From Hyphomicrobiales bacterium (GTDB lineage Bacteria; Pseudomonadota; Alphaproteobacteria; Rhizobiales; Rhizobiaceae), in NCBI GenBank assembly GCA_900470965.1, contig UCCS01000065.1:48822-112821 (forward strand): DNA of 64,000 bases, read 5' to 3'. Of the stretch, positions 34,080-42,305 are shown in pieces (within the stretch, counting starts at the first letter, position 1; each line of letters starts with the position of its first letter). The position numbers and the translations under genes were made by a program. The notes beneath the pieces were generated by a model, which was not told where the DNA came from, did no database searches, and saw only the letters and a list, made by a program, of their open reading frames with translations.

Positions 34080-34748
34080 TCAAGCGTCAGGCGAGCGCCG
34101 TTTCAGGCGGATGACCTTGAAGAAGCCGTTTGGGAAAACTGGCAATATTTCAATGGCATCGAAACCGCTCTTGCGCGCCCAGTCGGTGATCCGGCTGATC
34201 CGGAAAGACGAGCTCCAGCCGATCCGCCGGGCAAGCGGCGCCACCGCCTCCTCGATCGCGCCCTGCAGGCCGGCGCCGTCGCCGAGCTTGCTGGCCAGAA
34301 TGATTTCGCCACCCGGTCGTAGAACACGGGCGCATTCATCGAGCGCACGTTCCGGCTCGGGGATGAGCGTGATGACGAAGGGCAGGCAGACAGCATCGAA
34401 AGATTGGTCCTCGAAGGACAGTGCGTGCGCGTCCATCACCTGCAATTGCCGGATATGGAAGAGCTTCTGTCTGATGACCTTTTCCCGCGCTCTGGCGATC
34501 ATATGCTCGGAAATGTCGATGCCCGTCACACGGGATCGCCGGGGATAGTGGGAGAGCACCAGCCCGGTGCCGACGCCGATTTCCAGAATGTCCGTACCGG
34601 CGTCAGCGGCAAGTCGCGCCAGCGTGCGATGCCCGTCGCGCAGGAGACCGCGATAGACCTGATCATAGACCGGTGCCCAGCGCTGATAGATCTTCTGCTG
34701 GTCTTCCGCCTGATTCTGAACTTGTCCCCGATTTCGAACCTGTCCCAT
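34080..34748 (-). CDS. pmtA: Class I SAM methyltransferase, Rhodobacter-type phosphatidylethanolamine N-methyltransferase
   Basis: The start at 34748 follows GGAGGAGGCGCTCTC. The 222-aa protein shows YQRWAPVYDQVYRGLLRDG, the SAM motif ILEIGVGTGLVLSHYPRRSR, GIDISEHMIARA, VMDAHALSFEDQSFD and the late LGDGAGLQGAIEEAVAPLAR. This is the pattern of the UbiE-like PmtA of Rhodobacter that makes phosphatidylcholine from phosphatidylethanolamine. Rhizobia often have it besides the Sinorhizobium-type enzyme. Another UbiE-like substrate is possible. Confidence 0.78.
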   Translation of the reverse strand: MGQVRNRGQVQNQAEDQQKIYQRWAPVYDQVYRGLLRDGHRTLARLAADAGTDILEIGVGTGLVLSHYPRRSRVTGIDISEHMIARAREKVIRQKLFHIRQLQVMDAHALSFEDQSFDAVCLPFVITLIPEPERALDECARVLRPGGEIILASKLGDGAGLQGAIEEAVAPLARRIGWSSSFRISRITDWARKSGFDAIEILPVFPNGFFKVIRLKRRSPDA

Positions 34749-34883
34749 GAGAGCGCCTCCTCCAGACCCTGCCTTCAAACTCGTAAAGGCAGGCTCCGGT
34801 TCCGGCGACACGACAAGGGAGCCGTCAGATGTGCTGCTTTCGCGTTCGGCGGAAAGTTTTCTTCCCGCCGAAGAGCGCTTCGA

Positions 34884-36425
34884 TCACTCCGCCGGCGTGC
34901 GCAGATTGGTTTCGATGGCCGCGAGTTCGTCACTGACCGAGCTGGCGACCACGCCGGTGCCGCGCAGCGACTTGTTGGAAATGTCGATCATCGGCGCGAA
35001 GGTGGCGGCTGGCATGCGGACCTCTTCCTTCACGGGCTCTTCGACGGGCAGGGCGTCTGCGAGGCTCGGCCGATCGCCGCGCGCCACTTCGAGCTGGCCG
35101 CTGAGGATCGCGCGTTCGGCGCGGAGCTGGCGGATTTCCGACTTGGCGATTTCGAGGCTCGTCCGCAGCTGGCTAATTTCATAGCGGTCGGTATCGAGGC
35201 GCGTGTCGAGATCGTGCTTGAAGGCTTCGATCTCGCGGTCGCGTTTGCTGCGCTGGCTTTCGGCCTCGCGCAGCTTCATCACCAGATCGTTGCTGTGGGC
35301 AGCGAGCTCGCGGCGGGCGGCTTCGCTTTCCGTGCCGTTGAGACGAACGCGGTTGAGCTCGTCGGTCATCCGCTCCAGGCGCGCAAGCGCCGTGGCAAAT
35401 TCGCCCTTCGTACGCTTCAGTTCCGCGCGGGTCGACAGCAGTTCCTCGTCCGTCATCTTGTTGCGGCTGTTGGCGGTCGACAGCAGCTTCTCGACAAGCT
35501 CGGATTTCGAACCGATCGCCTCGTGCTTGGTGCGCAGGTTTGCGATTTCGAGCGTCGAGGAGGTTTCCAGCGTTTCGAATTCGGCTTCCAGGCGGCGATA
35601 ACGCTCCTCGGAAGCGGCCAGGTCCTGCTTCAGGTTGGCGATGGAGGACTGCAGGCCTCGTGTCAGCGCCTCATGCTCCGAGAGATTGGTCTTGAGGTGG
35701 CTGCGCTCCTCGTTGAGGCGGGCGATTTCGCGAAGCTGGATGCTGTTTTCGCGGCGCGAGCTTTCGACGAGCAGCTGATGAGCCGTGGTTTCCAGCTCCA
35801 GCTTCTCGCGGGTGCTCGCGAGTTCCCGGCTGCGCGCATCATGATCCTGCTGCGTGCGGCGAAGCTGCGAGGAAACCTCGTCGAACTGCAGCGCCCGGTC
35901 GCGGATCTCGCGCTCGGCATCGATCAGCCGCGCCTCGACGACGGTGAATTCTTCCCGCGTCAGTTCGTGCACGCCCTGCAGCTTCACCAGTTCTTCGCGA
36001 TAGGTGCCGGCCTCGACGCGAAGCTGGCTGCCGTCGAGCTTCAGCTCCTTGTTGTCGGCCGTCAGGCGCTGGTTTTCCTGGTCGGCCTTGCGCCGCGCAT
36101 TGCTCTCATAGTCGAGCAGCGAGCTCAAACGCGAACATTCAGCCCTCAGCGCACCCGTTTCGTTGAGCGAATGGCTGTGCGCGCCGAGCAGCGAGGAAAC
36201 CCGCTCCTGCAGCGACGTCAGGCTGACGAGCAGCTCCTCGGAAGACTGCTTGTTTTCCTCGATTGCCGTGCCGAAAGCCTGGAAATCATCGACTTCCGAA
36301 ACGCTGTACTGTACCGGCGGCCTATCCACGAGACCCGTCTGTTCGGTGACGGACAACGTCTGGCGATGGCTGGATGCTCTCAAACCCGGCTTGACGGGTT
36401 CTTCATTACGACGAAAAAAGCTCAT
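34884..36425 (-). CDS. Long coiled-coil protein, cytoskeleton-like in appearance
   Basis: The 513-aa product (ATG 36425; GTG/ATG two and three codons upstream are possible) starts MSFFRRNEEPVKPGLRASS. Residues 60-460 are nearly continuous heptad-rich coiled coil without a Pro break. The ends are non-helical: a Pro/Glu-rich stretch (DALPVEEPVKEEVRMPA) and a short globular tail (MIDISNKSLRGTGVVASS). There is no membrane segment or ATPase domain. The layout resembles intermediate-filament-like proteins of bacteria, but sequence identity to a named member cannot be claimed. A perfect 9-bp dyad lies upstream. Confidence 0.75.
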   Translation of the reverse strand: MSFFRRNEEPVKPGLRASSHRQTLSVTEQTGLVDRPPVQYSVSEVDDFQAFGTAIEENKQSSEELLVSLTSLQERVSSLLGAHSHSLNETGALRAECSRLSSLLDYESNARRKADQENQRLTADNKELKLDGSQLRVEAGTYREELVKLQGVHELTREEFTVVEARLIDAEREIRDRALQFDEVSSQLRRTQQDHDARSRELASTREKLELETTAHQLLVESSRRENSIQLREIARLNEERSHLKTNLSEHEALTRGLQSSIANLKQDLAASEERYRRLEAEFETLETSSTLEIANLRTKHEAIGSKSELVEKLLSTANSRNKMTDEELLSTRAELKRTKGEFATALARLERMTDELNRVRLNGTESEAARRELAAHSNDLVMKLREAESQRSKRDREIEAFKHDLDTRLDTDRYEISQLRTSLEIAKSEIRQLRAERAILSGQLEVARGDRPSLADALPVEEPVKEEVRMPAATFAPMIDISNKSLRGTGVVASSVSDELAAIETNLRTPAE

Positions 36426-36928
36426 GACCATCACACGCCCCGAAGTTGATGTCAGAAGTCCCTGAAATGATTTATGCAGTGCTAATTAAGCTATTCCTAT
36501 CAAAGGTTGCGCTAACGCTCTTTGATAGCCCTTGATTGCATCTAAGACGCGCTATTCATCGCCTGTCAAAAGCGCCCAAAAGAAATTAACAGGTTTTTAT
36601 TGAAATATCGGCCGCCGCTCCTAAGCGCGGCTAAGGGACGCGAGCGTGCCTCATTTTCCCGGCGCGATTACGGGATTGTGAGCACCGCAAGGAGAGGGAT
36701 TTTATTCCTTTGCATGGTAGTCCTCATCTCCTCGTCACGCCGCTTTCATATCCCGGAAAGCGCGACACCCCCGATAATTTATGCGCGCGGAGAGAGCTCG
36801 TGATGAGAGGCAAATTTTCCTCGAAGCGGTTGTTTTTTGATAATTCGCCGGTTGCCTCTCAATGCTTCCCCTCCTATGTTCCGCCTCACCTGCCGATGAC
36901 GCAATCTATTGCCAAGAGGAGATCTGAT
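36426..36928. other. 503-bp intergenic region between coiled-coil and SOD genes
   Basis: No convincing gene is seen; the open frame running into sod from 36710 has no ribosome-binding site and poor composition. The 36497-36528 dyad is the main structure. The AT-rich part from 36575 to 36605 and 36830-36850 could hold promoters for the divergent genes. No OxyR, Irr or Mur box could be confidently read. Confidence 0.5.
36497..36528. promoter_or_regulatory. Perfect dyad upstream of the coiled-coil gene
   Basis: CTATCAAAG (36497-36505) and CTTTGATAG (36520-36528) are perfect 9-bp arms; inside them GCG and CGC can pair. It is 72 bp before the coiled-coil start, so it is an operator or leader hairpin rather than a terminator (no T-tract). 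Confidence 0.5.
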
Positions 36929-37531
36929 ATGGCTTTCGAATTGCCTGAACTTCCCTATGACTACGAAGCCCTTGCTCCCTTCATGTCGAAGGAGACGCTG
37001 GAGTTCCACCACGACAAGCACCACAAGGCTTACGTCGACAACGGCAACAAGCTTGCAGCGGAAGCCGGCCTGGCCGATCTCTCCCTGGAAGAGGTCGTCA
37101 AGAAGTCCTTCGGCACCAATGCCGGCCTGTTCAACAATGCTGCCCAGCACTACAACCACATCCATTTCTGGAAGTGGATGAAGAAGGGCGGCGGCGGCAA
37201 CAAGCTGCCGGGCAAGCTCGAAGCTGCCTTCAATTCCGACCTCGGCGGCTATGACAAGTTCAAGGCCGATTTCGCCGCTGCCGGCGCCACCCAGTTCGGC
37301 TCCGGCTGGGCCTGGGTTTCCGTCAAGAACGGCAAGCTCGAAATCTCCAAGACCCCGAACGGCGAAAACCCGCTCGTTCACGGCGCCACTCCGATCCTCG
37401 GCGTCGACGTCTGGGAACACTCCTACTACATCGACTACCGCAACCTGCGTCCGAAGTACCTCGAAGCCTTCATCGACAGCCTCATCAACTGGGACTACGT
37501 CCTGGAGCGCTACGAAGCGGCTACGAAGTAA
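36929..37531 (+). CDS. sodB: Superoxide dismutase, Fe/Mn type
   Basis: The ATG at 36929 follows AAGAGGAGATCTGAT; the 200-aa length is standard. The enzyme dismutates superoxide to hydrogen peroxide and oxygen in the cytoplasm. Metal ligands are His27 (EFHHDKHH), His77 (AAQHYNH), Asp160 and His164 (GVDVWEHSYY). GATQFGSGWAWVSVKNGKL covers the Gln/Gly region that tunes metal choice, but I would not decide between Fe and Mn by reading. A strong terminator follows, so it is monocistronic. Confidence 0.95.
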   Translation: MAFELPELPYDYEALAPFMSKETLEFHHDKHHKAYVDNGNKLAAEAGLADLSLEEVVKKSFGTNAGLFNNAAQHYNHIHFWKWMKKGGGGNKLPGKLEAAFNSDLGGYDKFKADFAAAGATQFGSGWAWVSVKNGKLEISKTPNGENPLVHGATPILGVDVWEHSYYIDYRNLRPKYLEAFIDSLINWDYVLERYEAATK

Positions 37532-37556
37532 GCACTTCCAAGCATCTGATTTTCAG

Positions 37557-37590
37557 CACCCGGCGCCGCAAGCGCCGGGTGTTTTCGTTT
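37557..37590 (+). terminator. Intrinsic terminator of sod
   Basis: CACCCGGCGC (37557-37566) pairs with GCGCCGGGTG (37572-37581) across a 5-base loop, followed by TTTTCGTTT. Confidence 0.92.
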
Positions 37591-37639
37591 CTGCTTCTGT
37601 TCTCCTGCAATCTATCCGCCAAGGATGGCTTGACTCATT

Positions 37640-37683
37640 CATACCCGGTTGGCTATAGGTAAATCCATAGCTAAACGGGTATG
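37640..37683. promoter_or_regulatory. ArsR-type operator, imperfect inverted repeat
   Basis: The 17-bp arms at 37640-37656 and 37667-37683 match at 15 positions (CATACCCG...GCTAT against ATAGC...CGGGTATG). The right arm ends eight bases before the ArsR start. An autoregulatory site is likely. Confidence 0.7.
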
Positions 37684-37690
37684 GATTAAA

Positions 37691-38014
37691 ATGTCGAATG
37701 CTCAAGATGCGCTGTTCAGGGCGCTTTCCGATCCGACCCGTCGGGGCATCTTCGAGCGCCTGTGCCGTGAAGGCGAGAAGACGGTCGGCGCTCTGACGGC
37801 CCACGCCGGTGTGTCTCAGCCGGTTGTTTCGAAACATCTGGCGGTGCTCAAGACCGCTGGGTTGGTGTGCGACCGCCATGAAGGTCGTCAGACGCATTAC
37901 AGCGCCGAAATCCGCGCGCTTGCTCCGCTCGCCGACTGGACGACGGAAATGGCCGGCTTCTGGGAAAGCCGGTTCGACGCTCTTGAAGATTTGCTCAAAA
38001 GGATGGACCAATGA
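37691..38014 (+). CDS. ArsR-family transcriptional regulator (AHSA1-linked)
   Basis: The 107-aa protein starts at 37691 and is a compact winged helix: ALFRALSDPTRRGIFERLCR, TVGALTAHAGVSQPVVSKHL, and DRHEGRQTHYSAEIRALAPL. It has no CxC metal-binding motif on the recognition helix, so it belongs to the non-metal SRPBCC-linked group. Its stop overlaps the start of the AHSA1 gene by four bases (ATGA), showing an operon with translational coupling. The upstream dyad suggests autorepression. Confidence 0.9.
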   Translation: MSNAQDALFRALSDPTRRGIFERLCREGEKTVGALTAHAGVSQPVVSKHLAVLKTAGLVCDRHEGRQTHYSAEIRALAPLADWTTEMAGFWESRFDALEDLLKRMDQ

Positions 38015-38421
38015 ACGACACCGCAACTGAAATCCGCTCCGTCATCGTCGAGCGCGAAATCGCGTTCCCGCCGGAAAAGATCTGGCGTGCGCTCACCCAA
38101 CCGCATCTGATCCAGGAATGGCTGATGAAGAACGACTTCAAGCCCGTGCGCGATCATAGCTTCAAGCTCACCGCCGAGTGGGGCTCCGTCGATTGCCGGG
38201 TACCGGAAATCGAGCCGAACCGAACGCTTGCCTATACCTGGGATGCCTACGGTCTCGAAAGCACCGTTACCTGGACACTGACACCTGTCGGATCGGGCAC
38301 GCATCTGCGCATGGAACAAGCCGGCTTCCGTCCGGATCAGGAACAGGCCTACCAGGGCGCCAAGTTCGGCTGGCAGCGTTTCTTCGAAAATCTGCAGCAG
38401 GTTTTGGCGCGCGCAGAGTGA
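38011..38421 (+). CDS. SRPBCC (AHSA1-like) protein
   Basis: This 136-aa protein is a START-like AHSA1 domain: VEREIAFPPEKIWRALTQPH, LIQEWLMKNDFKPVRDHSF and a C-terminal helix with FGWQRFFENLQQVL. Such proteins have a deep hydrophobic pocket and often pair with an ArsR regulator, as here; the ligand is unknown. It overlaps the ArsR gene by four bases and is followed after 34 bp by a small membrane protein gene. Confidence 0.88.
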   Translation: MNDTATEIRSVIVEREIAFPPEKIWRALTQPHLIQEWLMKNDFKPVRDHSFKLTAEWGSVDCRVPEIEPNRTLAYTWDAYGLESTVTWTLTPVGSGTHLRMEQAGFRPDQEQAYQGAKFGWQRFFENLQQVLARAE

Positions 38422-38455
38422 TCAGTGACATTGGCCTGTTTGAGGAGGAATACCA

Positions 38456-38677
38456 ATGAATTGGAACAAGTCTATCCGCCAACTTCACCGCTGGCTGTCG
38501 ATCATCTTCACGGTGACAGTCATTGCCAATTTCGCCACGATGGCACTCGGCACACCGCCGGCTTGGGTGGTCTACTCGCCGCTGCCACCGCTTTTCCTGC
38601 TTTTGTTCAGTGGCCTCTACATGTTCGCGTTGCCCTACTTTACGGGCCGGCGTGAACAGGCATCGGCCGCAGGCTGA
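38456..38677 (+). CDS. Small membrane protein in the ArsR-AHSA1 operon
   Basis: The 73-aa protein has a strong ribosome-binding site (GAGGAGGAATACCA) and two membrane helices (WLSIIFTVTVIANFATMALG and PPLFLLLFSGLYMFALPY) separated by a short loop. The N-terminus is basic (MNWNKSIRQLHRW) and the C-terminus soluble. Homologues commonly follow ArsR-AHSA1 pairs in alphaproteobacteria. Function unknown. Confidence 0.75.
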   Translation: MNWNKSIRQLHRWLSIIFTVTVIANFATMALGTPPAWVVYSPLPPLFLLLFSGLYMFALPYFTGRREQASAAG

Positions 38678-38761
38678 GGCATCGCAAGGGCTTCTTATCA
38701 AAGGGCCGCGGCTGGCAGCGCCGTCACATCGCTGTCATCCGCCGCCTCTACATCACGCCGA

Positions 38762-39607
38762 ATGTCATCAGCCGATCTCCCCCTTTTCCGCTTCGGCATC
38801 ATCGCCGATCCGCAATATGCCGCCCTCGAACCGCAGGTCGAGATGGGGCGCTACTACGCCAACAGCCTGCCCAAGGTCCGTGCCGCCATCGAGACCTTCA
38901 ATGGCGAGGAGCTGAGCTTCGTCATGACGCTCGGCGATATCATCGACCGCGATTTCAAGAGCTTCGACGATATCCTGCCGGTCTATGACACGCTGCATCA
39001 CGAAGCGTTCTTCCTGCTCGGCAATCACGATTTTGGCGTGGCTTCTGAGCATCTGGAAAAGGTCGCGGGACGGGTCGGCATGCCGGCGCCCTATTACAGC
39101 TTCCAGCGCCACGGTTTCCGCTTCATCGTACTCAACGGCAATGAGGTCAGCACCTTCGCGCCGCCGGAAGGCCATCCCCACCGTGCGCTTGGCCGCGAGC
39201 GTCTGGCGGCTCTGCTGGCAGCCGGCGCCGAAAACGCCCATGAGTGGAACGCATCGCTGAGCGACGAACAGTTTGCGTGGCTGGCCGGCGAAATCGAAGC
39301 GGCGAAGGCTGCGAGCGAGAAGGTGATCGTCATGAATCACTTCCCCGTTCATCCGCCCTGTGAACACGACATGTGGGACCGCGAGCGCATCGTCGAACTT
39401 CTGTCTTCGCAGGAAAACGTCGTCGCCTATCTCAACGGCCATAACCATGTCGGCAATTACGGCAAGGTCGGTGGCTGCCACTTCGTCAATTTCAAGGGCG
39501 TGGTCGATACCGAGAGCGAAAACACCTTCGCCATCGTCGATGTCTACGAGAACCGGATGGAGATCCGCGGTTTCGGCCGCGAGGATAGCCGCACGCTCAA
39601 CTACTAA
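38762..39607 (+). CDS. Metallophosphoesterase, ADP-ribose/CDP-alcohol diphosphatase-like
   Basis: This 281-aa protein carries the complete calcineurin-type site: GIIADPQY, MTLGDIIDRDF, LLGNHDFGVA, VIVMNHFPVHP and NGHNHVGNYG. The ADP-ribose/CDP-alcohol diphosphatase group (Mn-dependent) begins with the same FGxIADPQY and has this arrangement. It hydrolyses nucleoside diphosphate derivatives. It has no signal peptide. The stop codon interlocks with that of the convergent AraC gene (CTAA at 39604-39607). Confidence 0.85.
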   Translation: MSSADLPLFRFGIIADPQYAALEPQVEMGRYYANSLPKVRAAIETFNGEELSFVMTLGDIIDRDFKSFDDILPVYDTLHHEAFFLLGNHDFGVASEHLEKVAGRVGMPAPYYSFQRHGFRFIVLNGNEVSTFAPPEGHPHRALGRERLAALLAAGAENAHEWNASLSDEQFAWLAGEIEAAKAASEKVIVMNHFPVHPPCEHDMWDRERIVELLSSQENVVAYLNGHNHVGNYGKVGGCHFVNFKGVVDTESENTFAIVDVYENRMEIRGFGREDSRTLNY

Positions 39608-40518
39608 GCCACTTCCGTTGCGATCGCCGCCGGCTGTGCCCGGTGCTCCTGCGCGTCCTTCTTCGGCGGCGTGCCGAACATGCGCGAATATTCGCGGCTG
39701 AACTGCGAGGCGCTTTCATAGCCCACCTGATAGGCGGCATTGGCGGCATTGATGCCATCGGCCACCATGAGCCGCCGCGCTTCCAAAAGCCGCAACTGTT
39801 TCTGATATTGCAGGGGGCTCATAGAGGTCAGCATCTTGAAATGCTGGTGAAAGGAGGAGGGGCTCATCCTTGCTGCCGCCGCCAGCTGCTCCACGCGCAC
39901 CGGCGCCGTGAAATTGTCGCGCAGCAGGTGAATGGCATCTGCCACACGCCGCGTCTGGCTGCCGGGCAGCGCCAGCTTGCAGACCTCGCTGCCATTCTCG
40001 CCTGACAGCAGCCAGAAGCTGATCTCGCGCAGGATCGCCTGTCGCAGGATCGGGATAGATTTCGGTGTGTTGAGCATGCGCATCAGCCGCAGGATGCAAT
40101 CCTGCAGCTCCACTCCGAAATGCTGCACGAAAACGCCGGGACCGCCTTCACCCGAAGGCTTCGGCGGAGTTTCTATTGCCTCCAGCACCTCGCGCAGAAT
40201 GGTGACATCGAGTTCCAGCGTCAGCGCGATCATCGGCCGTTCCACGCTTGCCTCGATCACTTGGCCGAAGGCAGGCATTTCCACGCTGATAACCAGCGCC
40301 TGCATGGCTGTATAGGTATAGAGCCGTTCTCCGAACATGATCTGCTTGGCGCCATCGATGATGATGCAGAGCGCCGGCCGGTAGATCGCAGGCTTTGGCA
40401 TGGTCAGCGTGGAAGAACGCATCAGGTAGACGCCGGGCAGGGCAGTTGCAAACAGCCCGTCGCCGCCACCGTGGCTGTCCATGTACTGGTTGAGTACAGC
40501 CTTGATTTCATTGGGCAT
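39604..40518 (-). CDS. AraC-family regulator with AraC_N cupin-like domain
   Basis: The start at 40518 is placed seven bases after CGGAG; ATG 40524 is too close to it. The 304-aa protein has an AraC_N domain (residues 20-180: MRSSTLTMPKPAIYRPALCI) and a C-terminal double helix-turn-helix (about 200-300: PVRVEQLAAAARMSPSSFHQ, QLRLLEARRLMVADGINAAN, QVGYESASQFSREYSRMFG). It diverges from the SDR gene and is likely its regulator, as this subgroup usually sits beside an SDR or aldo-keto reductase. The inducer is unknown. Confidence 0.9.
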   Translation of the reverse strand: MPNEIKAVLNQYMDSHGGGDGLFATALPGVYLMRSSTLTMPKPAIYRPALCIIIDGAKQIMFGERLYTYTAMQALVISVEMPAFGQVIEASVERPMIALTLELDVTILREVLEAIETPPKPSGEGGPGVFVQHFGVELQDCILRLMRMLNTPKSIPILRQAILREISFWLLSGENGSEVCKLALPGSQTRRVADAIHLLRDNFTAPVRVEQLAAAARMSPSSFHQHFKMLTSMSPLQYQKQLRLLEARRLMVADGINAANAAYQVGYESASQFSREYSRMFGTPPKKDAQEHRAQPAAIATEVA

Positions 40519-40677
40519 CGTCATTCTCCGGGTAGCGGCCTTTGCCCGCCATCTTACTCTGTAGACGGGAGGCGACAACCTGTCTGGAGGAATAGGCAAG
40601 AAGTTCGAGGCTTTCGGTATTCAAGAAAAGGGGTGTCAGGACCTAGATTCCAGTCATCCGAACAAGGAGCAACCGAG

Positions 40678-41448
40678 ATGACCGATCAGAACGCAAATTC
40701 GAAAATCGCAATCGTCACCGGCGGCAGCCGCGGCCTCGGCCGCAACACCGTCGTCAGCCTCGTCCGTGATGGCGTCGACGTGATCTTCACCTATAATTCC
40801 AACCGCGCCGAGGCCGACAAGGTCGTCGCCGAAATCGAAGCGGTCGGCCGCAAGGCCGCCGCCCTGCAGCTCGATACCGGCAATGTCGCCACCTTCGATG
40901 CTTTCGTGGACAATGTCCGCTCGGTGCTGAAGGGCTGGGGCCGCGAGCACTTCAACTTTCTCGTCAACAATGCCGGCACCAGCTACCACGCCTCGATCCT
41001 GGAGACGACCGAAGAGGAAATGGACAGGCTCTACAACATCCATTTCAAGGGCGTCTTCTTCCTGACCCAGAAGCTCCTGCCCGTGATCGCCGACGGCGGC
41101 CGCATCGTTAATCTTTCCAGCGGTCTTGCCCGCGTCGCCGTGCCAGGCTCCTCGGCCTACGGCTCGCTCAAGGGCGCCGTCGAGGTGCTGACGCGCTATA
41201 TGGCCAACGAGCTCGGCGCCCGCGGCATCGCCGTCAACACGGTCGCACCTGGAGCCATCGCCACCGATTTCAGCGGCGGCATGGTGCGCGACAATCCGGA
41301 AATCAACCGCAGGGTCGCTTCGATGACGGCGCTTGGCCGTGCCGGCGTGCCCGATGATATCGGCCCCATGATCGCCTCGCTGCTGACGGAAGCCAACCGC
41401 TGGGTCAACGCCCAGCGCATCGAGGTCTCCGGCGGCATGGCGCTCTGA
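40678..41448 (+). CDS. Short-chain dehydrogenase/reductase
   Basis: The ATG at 40678 follows AAGGAGCAACCGAG; the longer open frame before it is non-coding. The 256-aa protein is a classical SDR: TGGSRGLGRN for NAD(P) binding, VNNAGTS, and the catalytic SSG...Y-x-x-x-K as VNLSSGLARVAVPGSSAYGS followed by LKGA. The C-terminal part has VAPGAIATDFSGG. The substrate is unknown. It diverges from the AraC regulator. Confidence 0.9.
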   Translation: MTDQNANSKIAIVTGGSRGLGRNTVVSLVRDGVDVIFTYNSNRAEADKVVAEIEAVGRKAAALQLDTGNVATFDAFVDNVRSVLKGWGREHFNFLVNNAGTSYHASILETTEEEMDRLYNIHFKGVFFLTQKLLPVIADGGRIVNLSSGLARVAVPGSSAYGSLKGAVEVLTRYMANELGARGIAVNTVAPGAIATDFSGGMVRDNPEINRRVASMTALGRAGVPDDIGPMIASLLTEANRWVNAQRIEVSGGMAL

Positions 41449-41476
41449 GGTCTTGCTGGGTGGGGGAGAGCTTGAC

Positions 41477-42178
41477 TCACGCGTTGGCGGCCAATGGCTT
41501 CTCCGTCCAGCTCTCGGTCCACAGCGCGCGCAGACCGTCGCCTTCACCCTTGAAGAAGACGTCGGCTTCGGCACAGGCCTCCACCCGGTCGCCGCGGAAA
41601 TTGCGGATCGCCTGCCTGAGTTCGCACCAGGCAACGATATTGGCGGTCTGGGAATAATAGATCAGCGCGATCGGGCGGATCATCCGCTCGGTCGCGCGTC
41701 CCATTTCGTCGCGATAGTTGAGCGTGAGTTTGCGTTCGTCGCGGATCGCACGGCGCACAATGGCAAGGTCGACGCCTGCGGGCGCCTGGGCGACCGTGCC
41801 CCAGGCAAACAGCGCCTTGTTCTCCATCGCCTGGCGTAGCGGTGCGGGTACTGCGCCGGCAAGCTTCTGGTTGACGCGCCGTGCCGCAAGCTTCAGCTCT
41901 TCGTCGCCGGTGCGCTCCAGGAGCGCCAGCGACAGCACGATCGCTTCCGTCTCTTCGATCGAAAACATCAAAGGCGGCAGATCGAAGCCCGGCCGCATGA
42001 TATAGCCAATGCCGCGCCCGCCCTCGATCGGCACGCGCATCGCCTGCAGGGCAGCGATATCGCGGTAGATCGAGCGCACCGTCACCTCCAGCCTCTCGGC
42101 CATGACGGCTGCGGTCATCGGCTTCTTCGCCAGCCGCAATATCTGGATGATCTCGAAAAGCCTGGAGGCCTTGCGCAT
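41477..42178 (-). CDS. YafY-type HTH/WYL-domain regulator
   Basis: The start at 42178 follows AAAGGGCG; the longer frame crosses the operator. The 233-aa protein has a DeoR-like HTH_11 (residues 1-60: RLFEIIQILRLAKKPMTAAV, RLEVTVRSIYRDIAALQAM) and a WYL domain (140-215: LTLNYRDEMGRATERMIRPI, with YY in the WYL place). It is divergent from a LysE-type exporter and a TGACA-N6-TGTCA dyad lies between them. It probably controls the exporter. Confidence 0.9.
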   Translation of the reverse strand: MRKASRLFEIIQILRLAKKPMTAAVMAERLEVTVRSIYRDIAALQAMRVPIEGGRGIGYIMRPGFDLPPLMFSIEETEAIVLSLALLERTGDEELKLAARRVNQKLAGAVPAPLRQAMENKALFAWGTVAQAPAGVDLAIVRRAIRDERKLTLNYRDEMGRATERMIRPIALIYYSQTANIVAWCELRQAIRNFRGDRVEACAEADVFFKGEGDGLRALWTESWTEKPLAANA

Positions 42179-42201
42179 TTGTCGCCCTTTCTCCAACGCT
42201 C

Positions 42202-42219
42202 CTGACAATACACTGTCAG
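42202..42219. promoter_or_regulatory. CTGACA-N6-TGTCAG operator between YafY and LysE genes
   Basis: CTGACA (42202-42207) and TGTCAG (42214-42219) are perfect arms across six bases. It is 24 bp before the YafY start and 87 bp before the LysE start, the usual place for a shared site. Confidence 0.65.
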
Positions 42220-42305
42220 TTGGCTTCCCGTATAGAGCCATCTATCGGATTGAAATTGATGAATTTCCTGAAAAATCGCACGAAAATACAGGATGGACAA
42301 CTGAC

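Noticed and set aside
34404..36449. 681-aa open frame on the plus strand
   Set aside because: It is antisense to the coiled-coil gene and pmtA, whose minus-strand proteins have clear motifs and start sites. High GC at third positions keeps the opposite frame open.
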